From NCBI RefSeq assembly GCF_000376385.1, contig NZ_AQWN01000008.1, positions 122,920 to 186,919 on the forward strand: DNA of 64,000 nt, in the 5' to 3' direction. The DNA is from Desulfurispora thermophila DSM 16022. Its GTDB lineage: Bacteria; Bacillota; Desulfotomaculia; Desulfotomaculales; Desulfurisporaceae. The notes below the pieces were generated by a model. It was not told the DNA's origin and ran no database searches. It saw nothing but the letters and a program-made list of their open reading frames with translations. The position numbers and the translations under genes were made by a program. Of the stretch, positions 47,234 through 56,129 are shown piece after piece (position 1 is the stretch's first letter; every line of letters begins with the position of its first letter).

Positions 47234-48607
47234 ATGCTGCAGGATAGACAAAACCAACAAGCTACCAATCACAATTGCGACAGCAATGGTTGTGCCGGAT
47301 ATAAAGGCGGGGCGGAAAACCTGCGCGTGGCCGTCTTCGGCCTGGGTTATGTGGGACTTCCCCTGGCCCTCAGTTTTGCCCTGCGCGGCTGCCGGGTGGT
47401 GGGGGTGGACACCAATGCCGAACTGGTGGCTGAATTAAATGCCGGTATCACCTACCACCAGGAGCAATATCAGGGTGAGGGTATTCAAAGCATCCTGCGC
47501 CGGCAGCTGGAGGCCGGACGTTTTACCGCCACCACAATTGCGGCGCAGGCCATGGAGAGCTGTGACAACATTATTATTACTGTGGGCCTGCCTGTGCACG
47601 ATGGTGAGCCTTTTGCCGGTTATCTGGAGGAGTGCTGCCGGGACATTGCCCGCGGCTTGAAAAAGGGTGACCTGGTGGTGGTGCGCGGTACGCTGGTGCC
47701 GGGCATGACCCGCCGCCTGGTGCTGCCTCTGCTGGAGGAAAGCGGTCTCAAAGCGGGGCGCGATTTTGCCCTGGCCTATTCCTCCGAGCGCATTGCCGAG
47801 GGGCGGGCTTTTGAGGAGTTTGTGACCATGCCCGGCCTGGTCAGCGGTTTGACGGAAAACTGCCGGGCGCGGGCCCGCCGGTTGCTGGCCGTGGTCACCG
47901 AGGCGCCGCTGCATCCGGCCAGTTCTTTTGAAGTGGTGGAAACCGCCAAGGTGGTGGAGAACATCTCCCGCGATGTGAACATCGCCCTGGTCAATGAGCT
48001 GGCCCGTTTCACCAAAGAGCTGGGCGTGGACGTGTTTGAAGTGATTGCCCTGGCCAACACCCACCAGCGGGTGAAACTATTGCAGCCCGGTCCCGGTGTG
48101 GGCGGATACTGCCTGCCCAACGCGCTGTACTACCTGGACGCGGCGGCCCGCCGGCTGGGCGTGCCGCTGGAGCTGATGCACACCGCCCGCCGGGTGAACG
48201 AAGAAATGCCCCGCCATGTGGTGAACCTGGTGTTGCGCCGCCTGTCCGTGCCGCCGTCGCAGGCCAAAATTGCCGTGCTGGGGCTGGCCATGAAGGACTA
48301 CTCGGGCGACGACCGGCTCAGCCCGGCCCTGACCATCTGCCAGCTTTTGCTGGATGCCGGCCTGCAGGTGGCTGCTTTTGACCCGGCGGTGCAGACGCAG
48401 TATAATTTTAAGGTGGACAATATGCGCGCCGCCCTGAGCGGGGCGCACGGGGTGGTGGCCCTGGCCCGTCAGCACGGCATTGACTTCACCGATTGGGATC
48501 TGTTCCTGTCCTGCCTGGACCGCACGGGTACGCCATTCATTATTGACACGAAGCAAATTTACCGGGGCGTGAGTGTGCCGTCCGGTATTGTGGTGGAGAG
48601 CATCTAG
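47234..48607 (+). CDS. UDP-sugar 6-dehydrogenase, UDP-ManNAc dehydrogenase-like
   Basis: NAD-dependent four-electron oxidation of a UDP-sugar to its uronic acid. The 457 residues carry VFGLGYVGLPLA (NAD binding), SSERIAEGRAFEEF, a KVVENISRDVNIALVNE helix, and the catalytic Cys in PGVGGYCLPNALYYL. The pattern is closer to WecC/UDP-ManNAc and UDP-GlcNAc dehydrogenases than to UDP-glucose dehydrogenase. With wecB it could yield UDP-ManNAcA. An unusual 25-residue Asn/Gln-rich N-terminus (DRQNQQATNHNCDSNG) precedes the fold. ATG 47234 has GGAAAGG upstream. Confidence 0.88.
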   Translation: MLQDRQNQQATNHNCDSNGCAGYKGGAENLRVAVFGLGYVGLPLALSFALRGCRVVGVDTNAELVAELNAGITYHQEQYQGEGIQSILRRQLEAGRFTATTIAAQAMESCDNIIITVGLPVHDGEPFAGYLEECCRDIARGLKKGDLVVVRGTLVPGMTRRLVLPLLEESGLKAGRDFALAYSSERIAEGRAFEEFVTMPGLVSGLTENCRARARRLLAVVTEAPLHPASSFEVVETAKVVENISRDVNIALVNELARFTKELGVDVFEVIALANTHQRVKLLQPGPGVGGYCLPNALYYLDAAARRLGVPLELMHTARRVNEEMPRHVVNLVLRRLSVPPSQAKIAVLGLAMKDYSGDDRLSPALTICQLLLDAGLQVAAFDPAVQTQYNFKVDNMRAALSGAHGVVALARQHGIDFTDWDLFLSCLDRTGTPFIIDTKQIYRGVSVPSGIVVESI

Positions 48608-48608
48608 C

Positions 48609-48665
48609 ACTACAGCGAGCGAAGGATACACACCTGCGACTGGCTAGTTGAAGTTACGCTGTAGT
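48609..48665 (+). repeat. 57-bp palindromic repeat module
   Basis: ACTACAGCG and CGCTGTAGT form 9-bp terminal arms. The inside carries AGCGAAGGATACACACCTGCGAC, given here in parts AGCGAAGGATACAC and ACCTGCGAC, which resembles the end of the 208-bp repeat, and GGCTAGTTGAAGTTACG. Similar partial modules are at 45961 and 44641. Confidence 0.7.
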
Positions 48666-48686
48666 ACTAAGGAGGAGGGATAAATC

Positions 48687-49175
48687 TTGAAACTGCTGGA
48701 TGAAAAAGGCCGCCTGCTGGGCCTGATCAATATCATCGACCTGCTGGTGCTGGCGGCCATTCTGCTGGTGCTGGGCGGCGCGGCCTACAAGTACACGCAC
48801 AAGTCGGCCCAGGGCGAGCGCCGCCACCTGGAATATGTGGTGCTGGTGCCCGCGGTGCGGCCCGAGATTGTCGCGGCCGTGAAGGTGGGCGACAAAATGG
48901 TTAAAGACAACTATTACACCAGCGCCACAATCAAGGATATAGTGGTCAAGCCGGGCTATTCTGTTAACACCACGGCCAGCGGCCAGCGGGTGGAGGCCAT
49001 CGACCCGTATTTGAAAGACTTGCTGGTGACCATTGAGGACAACATAATCCTCTCTTCGGCCACCATCACCGCCGGAGGGCAGGAGGTCCGGGCCGGCAAA
49101 GAATACTACGTCAAGTCGCGCGATTATGAGCTGAAGGGCACCATATTGCAGGTGAACCTGTCGGCGGCCAGGTGA
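48687..49175 (+). CDS. DUF4330 family membrane-anchored protein
   Basis: A 162-residue protein with a short cytoplasmic start (MKLLDEKGRLLG), one membrane helix at about 15-36 and an extracytoplasmic beta-rich domain. The pattern matches DUF4330 proteins found in surface-polysaccharide clusters of Firmicutes and Cyanobacteria. Function unknown. Start TTG 48687 has a strong GGAGGAGGG. It may help export or anchoring of the polymer made by its neighbours. Confidence 0.78.
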   Translation: MKLLDEKGRLLGLINIIDLLVLAAILLVLGGAAYKYTHKSAQGERRHLEYVVLVPAVRPEIVAAVKVGDKMVKDNYYTSATIKDIVVKPGYSVNTTASGQRVEAIDPYLKDLLVTIEDNIILSSATITAGGQEVRAGKEYYVKSRDYELKGTILQVNLSAAR

Positions 49176-49351
49176 GATGGTTGTTCACATCTTTCTGCTT
49201 TTTTTCTTGCCTGGATCACTAATAAAGTATTATTATATGTTATAAAGGGTTATATTGTACCACCGTTTGTCGTGTCCGGGGTGTGTGACCCTGTTCCGCA
49301 CTGTCCGGCAAGTAATATTTTTATCGCTCAAAGTCATTAAACTGGTGGTGG

Positions 49352-50434
49352 TTGGTTTTGGACAGGTTGTACGCGGTCCTGCCGCTGGCGGTAATACTGG
49401 CCCTTGCGACCACACCCTGGGTGATTAAAAAGGCTTACTCCTGGGGAGCACTGGATTGTCCCAACCAGCGCAAGGTGCACTGCCGGGTGATGCCCCGTCT
49501 GGGCGGACTGGCGGTGTATTTGAGCTTTGTACCCGCCGTGCTGCTGGGTTTGCCGCTAAACAGCCAGATTATCGGCCTGTTGTTGGGTCTAACCATAATC
49601 ATGGCTCTGGGTATGACCGATGACATCAAGGATATTTCCCCCCGCACCAAATTGCTGGGCCAGATTTTGGCCGCTCTGCTGGTGGTACCCTTTGGTATAA
49701 AGGTGGGCTTTTTGACTAATCCGTTGAATGGTCAGTTAATCTGGCTGGGCTGGTGGAGCGTGCCGGTGACCGTGTTCTGGCTGGTGGCGGTGACCAACGC
49801 GGTTAACCTGATCGACGGGCTGGACGGTCTGGCCGGTGGCGTGTCGCTGATTGCCGCCCTGACCATGGCGGCGGTGGCCTGGACACAGTGGCATTTCTTC
49901 GGTCTGGGCGGCCAGTACGAAGTGATTGCTCTGGCCCTGCTGCTGGCGGCCGCCCTGCTGGGCTTTCTGCGCTACAATTTTCACCCGGCCAGGATCTTTC
50001 TGGGCGATTCCGGGTCCATGCTGCTGGGCTTTGCCCTGGCGGCGCTGTCCGTGATGGGCCTGACCAAGAGTGCCACCGCCATTTCGGTTTTCCTGCCGCC
50101 CTTGATTCTGGGCATTCCGCTGCTGGACACCTTTTTTGCCATTGTGCGCCGGTTTAAGCAAAACCGGCCCATCTTCCAGGCCGATAAAGAGCACCTGCAC
50201 CACCAGTTGCTGGCGCGCGGCCTTTCCCACCGGCAGACCGTGCTGGTGATCTACGGCATCAGTGTTCTGCTGGGTGCTTCCGCCCTGTTGCTCAATCTGC
50301 TGGCTCCGGATAACGCGGTGCTGTTGCTGGTGGGGTTGACCGTGCTGATTTTGTCGGCTGCCGACCGGTTGGGTGTCCTGGGCCGGCGGGTACCGGAAAA
50401 GCCTGCTGCCGGGCAGGTGGAAGTGAAACGCTGA
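49352..50434 (+). CDS. tagO: TagO/WecA-type polyprenyl-phosphate sugar-1-phosphate transferase
   Basis: Integral membrane enzyme that moves GlcNAc-1-phosphate (or similar) from UDP-sugar to undecaprenyl phosphate, the first step of wall-polymer synthesis. The 360 residues form about ten or eleven helices. Catalytic motifs include the loop DDIKDISPRTKL, NAVNLIDGLDGLAGG with its Asp residues, and FLGDSGSMLLGF, with HLHHQLLARG near the end. Start TTG 49352 has a weak ribosome site. The soluble partner TagA at 38.7 kb would act next. Confidence 0.92.
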   Translation: MVLDRLYAVLPLAVILALATTPWVIKKAYSWGALDCPNQRKVHCRVMPRLGGLAVYLSFVPAVLLGLPLNSQIIGLLLGLTIIMALGMTDDIKDISPRTKLLGQILAALLVVPFGIKVGFLTNPLNGQLIWLGWWSVPVTVFWLVAVTNAVNLIDGLDGLAGGVSLIAALTMAAVAWTQWHFFGLGGQYEVIALALLLAAALLGFLRYNFHPARIFLGDSGSMLLGFALAALSVMGLTKSATAISVFLPPLILGIPLLDTFFAIVRRFKQNRPIFQADKEHLHHQLLARGLSHRQTVLVIYGISVLLGASALLLNLLAPDNAVLLLVGLTVLILSAADRLGVLGRRVPEKPAAGQVEVKR

Positions 50435-50459
50435 AATATGCTGCATATGTAACCTTATC

Positions 50460-50486
50460 ACCGCCGTTTCAATGCGGCGGTTTTTT
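50460..50486 (+). terminator. terminator behind tagO
   Basis: ACCGCCG and CGGCGGT arms around TTTCAATG, followed by TTTTT. Confidence 0.9.
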
Positions 50487-50626
50487 GCTAGTCTTTTTTG
50501 TCGCTTCTGAGACAGCAACCTGCTATTTGTCGAGTAGTATCGACAATATATTTCAATAGTTTCAGGTAACATTAACCTGTTAACTATTGTATAATGGAAC
50601 TGGATACCAGAAAGGGGGTCCGGTCC

Positions 50627-51493
50627 ATGAAGATACGCAAGGCCATCATTCCGGCGGCCGGCCTGGGCGTGCGCTTTCTGCCCGCCACCAAGGCCCAGCC
50701 CAAGGAAATGCTGCCCATCGTGGACAAACCGACAATCCAGTACATAATTGAAGAAGCGGTCAACTCGGGGATTGAGGATATCCTGATTATCACCGGACGG
50801 CACAAACGGGCCATTGAAGACCATTTTGATAAATCGCCCGATTTGGAGGCGCACCTGAGCAGCAAAAGCAAGTGGGATCTGCTGGATATTGTGCGGCAAA
50901 TCAGTGAAATGGCCGAGATTTGCTATGTGCGGCAAAAGGAGCCGCTGGGGCTGGGCCACGCCGTCTATTGTGCCCGCAAGTATGTGGGGGATGAACCTTT
51001 TGCTGTGCTCCTGGGCGACGATGTGATTGCCAGCCCCGTGCCCTGCCTGCGGCAGATGCTGGATCTGTATGATGAGACCGGGGCCAGTGTAATAGCCGTG
51101 CAGGAAGTGGCTCCATCCGATGTGAGCAAGTACGGCATTCTGGACGCTGTGCCCGAGCGTTCCCGCGTCTACCGGGTGCGTGACCTGGTGGAAAAGCCAC
51201 CGGCCGACCAGGCGCCTTCCCGCCTGGCCATCATGGGCCGCTATGTCCTGACGCCGCGCATTTTTGACATTCTGGCGGAAACCCGGCCCGGTGCGGGCGG
51301 AGAAATCCAGCTCACCGATGCCCTGCGCGGCCTGGTGCGGGAGCAGCCCATGTATGGCCTGGCCTATCACGGCAAACGCTATGATGTGGGGGATAAGCTG
51401 GGCTACCTGCAGGCCACGGTGGAGTTCGCCCTGCAGCGGGAGGACCTGGGCGAGCAGTTCCGGCAGTATTTACAGGAGCTGCTAGCCAGGTAG
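50627..51493 (+). CDS. galU: UTP-glucose-1-phosphate uridylyltransferase
   Basis: Makes UDP-glucose from UTP and glucose-1-phosphate. The 288 residues start with KAIIPAAGLGVRFLPATKAQPKEMLPIVDKP (listed as blocks PAAGLGVRFLPATKA and PKEMLPIVDKP), the nucleotide-binding loop and metal site. Later blocks are EPLGLGHAV, LLGDDV and AIMGRYVL. ATG 50627 with GGGGG upstream is preferred to 50594. A TATAAT at 50590-50595 may be its promoter, though no good -35 is seen. Product feeds the epimerase encoded next and the polymer pathway. Confidence 0.94.
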   Translation: MKIRKAIIPAAGLGVRFLPATKAQPKEMLPIVDKPTIQYIIEEAVNSGIEDILIITGRHKRAIEDHFDKSPDLEAHLSSKSKWDLLDIVRQISEMAEICYVRQKEPLGLGHAVYCARKYVGDEPFAVLLGDDVIASPVPCLRQMLDLYDETGASVIAVQEVAPSDVSKYGILDAVPERSRVYRVRDLVEKPPADQAPSRLAIMGRYVLTPRIFDILAETRPGAGGEIQLTDALRGLVREQPMYGLAYHGKRYDVGDKLGYLQATVEFALQREDLGEQFRQYLQELLAR

Positions 51494-51649
51494 CGGCGGT
51501 CAGTCGTCAGGCTGCAGGCTTCAGAGCCCAGTGCCTGCCGGGAGGCGGGAGCATGGGCTCTGTGGCACAGAGCTGAACTCAGACGCGGCCCGTCGCAATT
51601 TGGATACCGGGATACAATACAATATACAGAATTACAGGAGATGTTGCAG

Positions 51650-52573
51650 ATGCGTGTACTGGTCACCGGCGGGGCCGGCTTCATCGGTTCGCATACAGTG
51701 GAAGCCCTGCTGGCGGCGGGTTGCCAGCCCGCCGTGCTTGACAACCTCAGCCGGGGGCGACGGGAAAACCTGCCCGACGGCGTAACTCTCTATCATGGTG
51801 ACATTCGTGATACTGTCCTGGTCAGCCGGGCGGTGGAGGAATTTGAGCCCCGGGCCGTCATCCACCTGGCCGCCCAGGTGGATGTGCAAACCTCGCTCAG
51901 CCGGCCGGACGAGGATATGGCCATCAATATCGGCGGCACCATCAACCTGCTGGAAGCCAGCCGGCGTTACGGGGTGGGCAAAGTGGTCTATGCCTCCTCG
52001 GCGGCGGTATACGGCGACCCGCAGTACCTGCCCGTGGACGAGCGGCACCCGCTGCAGCCGCTGTCGCCCTACGGCATCAGCAAGCACACCGCCGAGCATT
52101 ACCTGGAGGCCTACCGCTGCCTTTACGGTATCAACTATGTGGTGCTGCGTTATGCCAATGTCTACGGCCCGCGCCAGGACGCCACCGGCGAGGGCGGAGT
52201 GGTGGCCATTTTTGCCGACCGCGTCCGCCGCGGCCAGGCGCCGGTCATTTTCGGCGACGGTGAGCAGACGCGGGACTTTATCTATGTGCGCGATGTGGCG
52301 GCGGCCAACCTGGCCGCCCTGCAGCGAGGCGACGGCCTGATTGCCAACATCAGCACCGGGCGGGCCACCTCGGTCAACCAGCTCTACCAGCTTTTCCGGC
52401 AGCTTGTTCCCGGTGCTCCGCCGGCCCGGTATGCCCCGCCCCGCCCGGGCGACATCCAGCACAGCGTGTTGGATTGCGGCCGGGCAGTACAGCAGCTGGC
52501 CTGGCAACCGGGTTACACCCTGGCGGCAGGTCTGGCGGAAATGTTAAGCGTTGGAAAGATGTGTGGAGAATGA
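51650..52573 (+). CDS. NAD-dependent nucleotide-sugar epimerase, GalE-like
   Basis: A 307-residue short-chain dehydrogenase of the extended type. It has the NAD loop VTGGAGFIGSH, the catalytic Ser region YASSAAVYGD, the catalytic pair in SPYGISKH (Tyr and Lys) and FIYVRDVAAANL. Likely a UDP-glucose/UDP-galactose or UDP-GlcNAc 4-epimerase. ATG 51650 is chosen because CAGGAG sits nine bases upstream; TTG 51641 is too close to it. Adjacent to galU. Confidence 0.88.
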   Translation: MRVLVTGGAGFIGSHTVEALLAAGCQPAVLDNLSRGRRENLPDGVTLYHGDIRDTVLVSRAVEEFEPRAVIHLAAQVDVQTSLSRPDEDMAINIGGTINLLEASRRYGVGKVVYASSAAVYGDPQYLPVDERHPLQPLSPYGISKHTAEHYLEAYRCLYGINYVVLRYANVYGPRQDATGEGGVVAIFADRVRRGQAPVIFGDGEQTRDFIYVRDVAAANLAALQRGDGLIANISTGRATSVNQLYQLFRQLVPGAPPARYAPPRPGDIQHSVLDCGRAVQQLAWQPGYTLAAGLAEMLSVGKMCGE

Positions 52574-52667
52574 AAAAGTAGCAATACCCTGCACAATTGC
52601 ATATTTTATGAGAAGCAAAAGCGCAGGAGATGGTATATTTGTCTGCGTAACCAGGGGGGCGGGCAGT

Positions 52668-52922
52668 GTGTTTAAGATATCCGATTTGACCAGGCGGGAT
52701 ATGGTTAACATTGTTGATGGTAGCAAGCTGGGCCCGATTAAGGATGTGCTGGTGGACCTGGCTACAGGTAAAATCACGGCCCTGGTGCTGGAGTCACAGC
52801 GCAAAAAGTTTGGCTTTTTCAGCGCCGGGGGGGATGTGGTGGTGCCCTGGGATAGGGTGAAAAAAATCGGTCCGCACGCTGTGTTGCTGGAGCTGGATCA
52901 CACCCATTACCATTTTTTATAA
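52668..52922 (+). CDS. PRC-barrel protein, YlmC/YmxH sporulation family
   Basis: An 84-residue single PRC-barrel domain beginning MFKISDLTRRDMVNI, with DGSKLGPIKDVLVDL and a late VPWDRVKKIG. This small family is conserved in endospore formers and annotated as sporulation-related; the mechanism is unknown. GTG 52668 follows AGGGGGG at eight bases; the frame from 52551 adds 39 unconserved residues overlapping galE. Confidence 0.85.
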   Translation: MFKISDLTRRDMVNIVDGSKLGPIKDVLVDLATGKITALVLESQRKKFGFFSAGGDVVVPWDRVKKIGPHAVLLELDHTHYHFL

Positions 52923-53001
52923 TTGCTGCCGCTGAAGTATAATTTGTTAATGCCAGCTGCGGGCCAAAGTCGGGGAAGGATTGTTAATGTCGCTAGAATT
53001 G

Positions 53002-53029
53002 AAAAGCCGGGTTGCCGGCTTTTTATTTT
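53002..53029 (+). terminator. terminator of the YlmC/YmxH gene
   Basis: AAAAGCCGG and CCGGCTTTT arms around GTTG, then further T-rich sequence. Confidence 0.9.
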
Positions 53030-53156
53030 GGGCGCTTTTGTTGGTCGCGCCCTATCGCCGGACGGGCTATTTTTATTGCTAATTGCGGGTTGATGTTTCG
53101 CATTTTGTCTTCGGGAGGGGATAAAATAAACAAAAAGCGACGTCTTGCATAGACAA

Positions 53157-53185
53157 TTGACACCGTCTGGCTTGTTTGCTAGAAT
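53157..53185 (+). promoter_or_regulatory. strong sigma-A promoter of metK
   Basis: TTGACA at 53157-53162, a 17-base spacer and TAGAAT at 53180-53185. The 310-base gap before metK holds this and the preceding terminator; no SAM riboswitch fold was recognised, although metK is often under one in Firmicutes. Confidence 0.9.
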
Positions 53186-53232
53186 ATGCATGTGTTGCGC
53201 GGCAATTTCAGGTAAGTGAAAGGGGAAAAAAG

Positions 53233-54423
53233 ATGGCGAAGCGGCTATTTACCTCGGAATCTGTCACCGAAGGGCACCCGGACAAGGTGGCCGACCAGAT
53301 TTCCGATGCTATACTGGACGCTATACTGGCGCAGGACCCCATGGCCCGGGTGGCCTGCGAAACACTGGTCACCACGGGCCTGATCTGCGTGGCCGGGGAG
53401 ATCAGCACCCGCTGCTATGTGGACATTCCCAAAATCGCCCGGGAGACCGTGCGGGAAATTGGCTATACCAGGGCCAAGTACGGCTTTGATTGCGACACCT
53501 GCGCGGTGATCACCTCCATTGACGAACAATCGCCCGACATTGCCATGGGTGTGGACAAGGCGCTGGAGGCCCGCGAGGGACAGATGACCGATTCGGAAAT
53601 AGAGGCCATCGGTGCCGGCGACCAGGGCATGATGTTCGGTTACGCCACCGATGAAACGCCCGAAATGATGCCCCTGCCCATCGCGCTGGCCCACCGCCTG
53701 GCCCGTCAGCTGGCGCTGATGCGCAAAACCCACGAGGTGCCCTACCTGCGCCCCGACGGCAAGGTGCAGGTGACGGTGCAGTTTGAGGACGACCGCCCGG
53801 TGCGACTGGATACAGTGGTCATCTCCACCCAGCACCACCCCAAGGTGGGGCTGGAGACCATCCGGGAAGACATGATTGAGAAAGTAATCAAGCCCATTGT
53901 TCCGGCCGAGTTGCTGGACAAAAACACCCGCTATTTTGTCAATCCCACCGGCCGCTTTGTGATTGGCGGGCCGCAGGGTGACACGGGGCTCACCGGCCGC
54001 AAGATCATTGTGGACACCTACGGCGGTATGGCCCGGCACGGCGGTGGCGCCTTCTCCGGCAAAGACCCCACCAAGGTTGACCGCTCGGCCAGTTACGCCG
54101 CCCGCTATGTGGCCAAAAATATTGTGGCGGCGGGACTGGCCCGGCGCTGTGAAGTGCAGCTGGCCTATGCCATCGGTGTGGCCCGGCCGGTTTCCATCAT
54201 GGTGGAGACCTTCGGCACCGGACTGGTGGCGGAAGAAGTGCTGGTGCGCCTGGTGCAGGAGTACTTCGACCTGCGCCCGGCCGGGATCATCCAGGCTCTG
54301 GACCTGCGGCGGCCCATTTACCGCCAGGTGGCCGCCTATGGCCACTTCGGGCGCAACGACCTGGATTTGCCCTGGGAGAGAACCGACAAGGCCGAATATT
54401 TGCGCCGCGAAGCCGGCATCTAA
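53233..54423 (+). CDS. metK: S-adenosylmethionine synthetase
   Basis: Makes SAM from methionine and ATP. The 396 residues have the signature blocks [21 protein letters not shown] (as [13 protein letters not shown] and VADQISDA), [26 protein letters not shown] and [19 protein letters not shown] 53233 follows AAAGGGG; the frame from 53176 overlaps the promoter. SAM is used by the PrmC and radical SAM proteins encoded in this window, among many others. Confidence 0.97.
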   Translation: MAKRLFTSESVTEGHPDKVADQISDAILDAILAQDPMARVACETLVTTGLICVAGEISTRCYVDIPKIARETVREIGYTRAKYGFDCDTCAVITSIDEQSPDIAMGVDKALEAREGQMTDSEIEAIGAGDQGMMFGYATDETPEMMPLPIALAHRLARQLALMRKTHEVPYLRPDGKVQVTVQFEDDRPVRLDTVVISTQHHPKVGLETIREDMIEKVIKPIVPAELLDKNTRYFVNPTGRFVIGGPQGDTGLTGRKIIVDTYGGMARHGGGAFSGKDPTKVDRSASYAARYVAKNIVAAGLARRCEVQLAYAIGVARPVSIMVETFGTGLVAEEVLVRLVQEYFDLRPAGIIQALDLRRPIYRQVAAYGHFGRNDLDLPWERTDKAEYLRREAGI

Positions 54424-54431
54424 TTACAGCT

Positions 54432-56129
54432 ATGCATATGAAGAAGAAAAATAATTTCCGGACTATTTGGGGCTGGCTGGTGGTGCTCACCGCCGGCTTT
54501 TTGCTTTATGGCAGCTTTGCCGCCCTCAATCTGGATCACACCCGGTACTTCCTGCTTTTTATAGCTGCCGGTGTGCTGGCCGAAATGCTGGCCGTTCCCT
54601 TTCCCCTGGGGCGGGTGAGCGGCAGCATGGCTCTCTTTTTAGCGGTAGCTCTGGTTTACGGTTTGCCCGCCGCCTGGTGGGTGGGGTTCTGGGCCATCCT
54701 GCTGGGGCAGGGCATTTTCAACCGGGGCGACTCTCTGCGTACGGTGCTCTTTAATGCCGCCCAGCAGGTGCTCAGCCTGGCCGCCGGTGGCTGGGTACTG
54801 GGGATGGTGACGGGGGTGGATACGGCCGGGGTGCTGGCTGCCTCCTGGCCCCTGTGGCGCACCATAGCCGGGCTGGTTCTGTTCATGCTGGCCCAGCAGG
54901 CGGCCAACCACCTGCTGGTGTACATATACGGTGCGCCGGCCGGCGCCAGCCGGCGGTACTGCACCTGGCGGGACGCCCTGCGCTGGGACGGCCTGGTCTG
55001 CCTGTTCGCCTTTCCCTTCGGCCTGGTGATGGCGCTGGTCTACCGGCAGGTTTCCCCCCTGGCCGGTCTGTCCCTTTTTATCCCCGTGCTGGTGATGCAG
55101 CGCCTGATGGGCCTGTATCTGGGGGCGGAAATGACCAGCCGGGAAATGGCGGTTTTCTACCGGGTGGTCAAGCGTCTGGCCGGCGCTCCGGCCAGCACCG
55201 GTACAGCTGCTTTGTTGCTGCAGGAAATAAGCCAACTGGTACCTTATCAGACCGGTGTAGTCTATTTAATTGACGAGACTGGTGACGATTACACGGCGGT
55301 GACGGTGCAGGGGGCCTGGCAAAAGCAGTTTGCCCATACATCCATCAAAAATGCCGGCGATTTTCTACTGCAGGTTCTGCACAACAACCAGCCCGAGATC
55401 ATCTTTGACACCCGTTCCGACCCGCGCCTGGTCAGACGGACGGGCATTACCGCCGTCTGCCGTTCGTTGCTCCTGGCCCCGCTGGCGGTGGACGGCCGGC
55501 CGGTGGGGCTCATGGTGCTGGGGCATAGGCAGCCGCTTTATTTCGACCAGCGGGAACTGCAACTGGTATCCCTGCTGGCCGGTCAGGCCAGCCAGGCCCT
55601 GACGTTAAGTTTTCTGCGCTATAACCTGGAAAAGTGTCAGCGCACCGACCGGCTGACCGGCCTGCTCAATGGCCCGGCCTTTCAGGAGCAGGCGGCCCGC
55701 TGGTTGGAGGAAGCGCGGGAGAAACAGCAGGAAATGCTGCTTTTGCGCCTGGACATAGATGGTCTGGCCGCGTTGAACAATCGCTTCGGTTACCAGGCCG
55801 GTGACCGGGCTCTGGCCGGCGCGGCGGCCGTGCTGGAAATGCTCCGGCCGCCCGGTTCGCTGGCCGGCAGGGCCGGCGGGGATGAGTTCTGGCTGCTCTG
55901 GCCCGACCCGCCGGCCGGGCGGGTTTTGCCCTGGGTGCACAGCCTGCAGGCCGCTGTGCGGGAGGAGGTATTAGTGCAGGAGGGCATACCCCGCCAGGTG
56001 CGCCTCTCGGCCGGAGGTGCGTTCTTTCCGGCGGTGGCCGCTGATTTTGCCTCTTTGATCCGGGCGGCGGGCCGGGCTCTGGAGGAAGCGAAAAACAGTG
56101 CCCGCGAGCGGGTGGTGATCCGGGAATGA
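54432..56129 (+). CDS. membrane GAF-GGDEF diguanylate cyclase
   Basis: A 565-residue signalling protein. The first about 230 residues form six to eight membrane helices (MASE-like). A GAF domain follows at about 250-395 (VPYQTGVVYLIDE ... LLAPLAVDGRPVGLMVLG), then a GGDEF domain at about 405-560 with intact GGDEF at 482-486, so c-di-GMP synthesis is plausible. The inhibitory I-site (RxxD upstream) is absent. The ATG at 54432 has no good ribosome site and lies eight bases after metK; ATG 54438 is an alternative. No EAL domain. It ends in an ATGA overlap with comFC. Confidence 0.85.
   Translation: MHMKKKNNFRTIWGWLVVLTAGFLLYGSFAALNLDHTRYFLLFIAAGVLAEMLAVPFPLGRVSGSMALFLAVALVYGLPAAWWVGFWAILLGQGIFNRGDSLRTVLFNAAQQVLSLAAGGWVLGMVTGVDTAGVLAASWPLWRTIAGLVLFMLAQQAANHLLVYIYGAPAGASRRYCTWRDALRWDGLVCLFAFPFGLVMALVYRQVSPLAGLSLFIPVLVMQRLMGLYLGAEMTSREMAVFYRVVKRLAGAPASTGTAALLLQEISQLVPYQTGVVYLIDETGDDYTAVTVQGAWQKQFAHTSIKNAGDFLLQVLHNNQPEIIFDTRSDPRLVRRTGITAVCRSLLLAPLAVDGRPVGLMVLGHRQPLYFDQRELQLVSLLAGQASQALTLSFLRYNLEKCQRTDRLTGLLNGPAFQEQAARWLEEAREKQQEMLLLRLDIDGLAALNNRFGYQAGDRALAGAAAVLEMLRPPGSLAGRAGGDEFWLLWPDPPAGRVLPWVHSLQAAVREEVLVQEGIPRQVRLSAGGAFFPAVAADFASLIRAAGRALEEAKNSARERVVIRE

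Noticed and set aside
52923..53232. SAM riboswitch before metK
   Set aside because: I looked for the SAM-I core in the gap and found only a terminator for the previous gene and a plain sigma-A promoter starting about 40 bases before the ATG.
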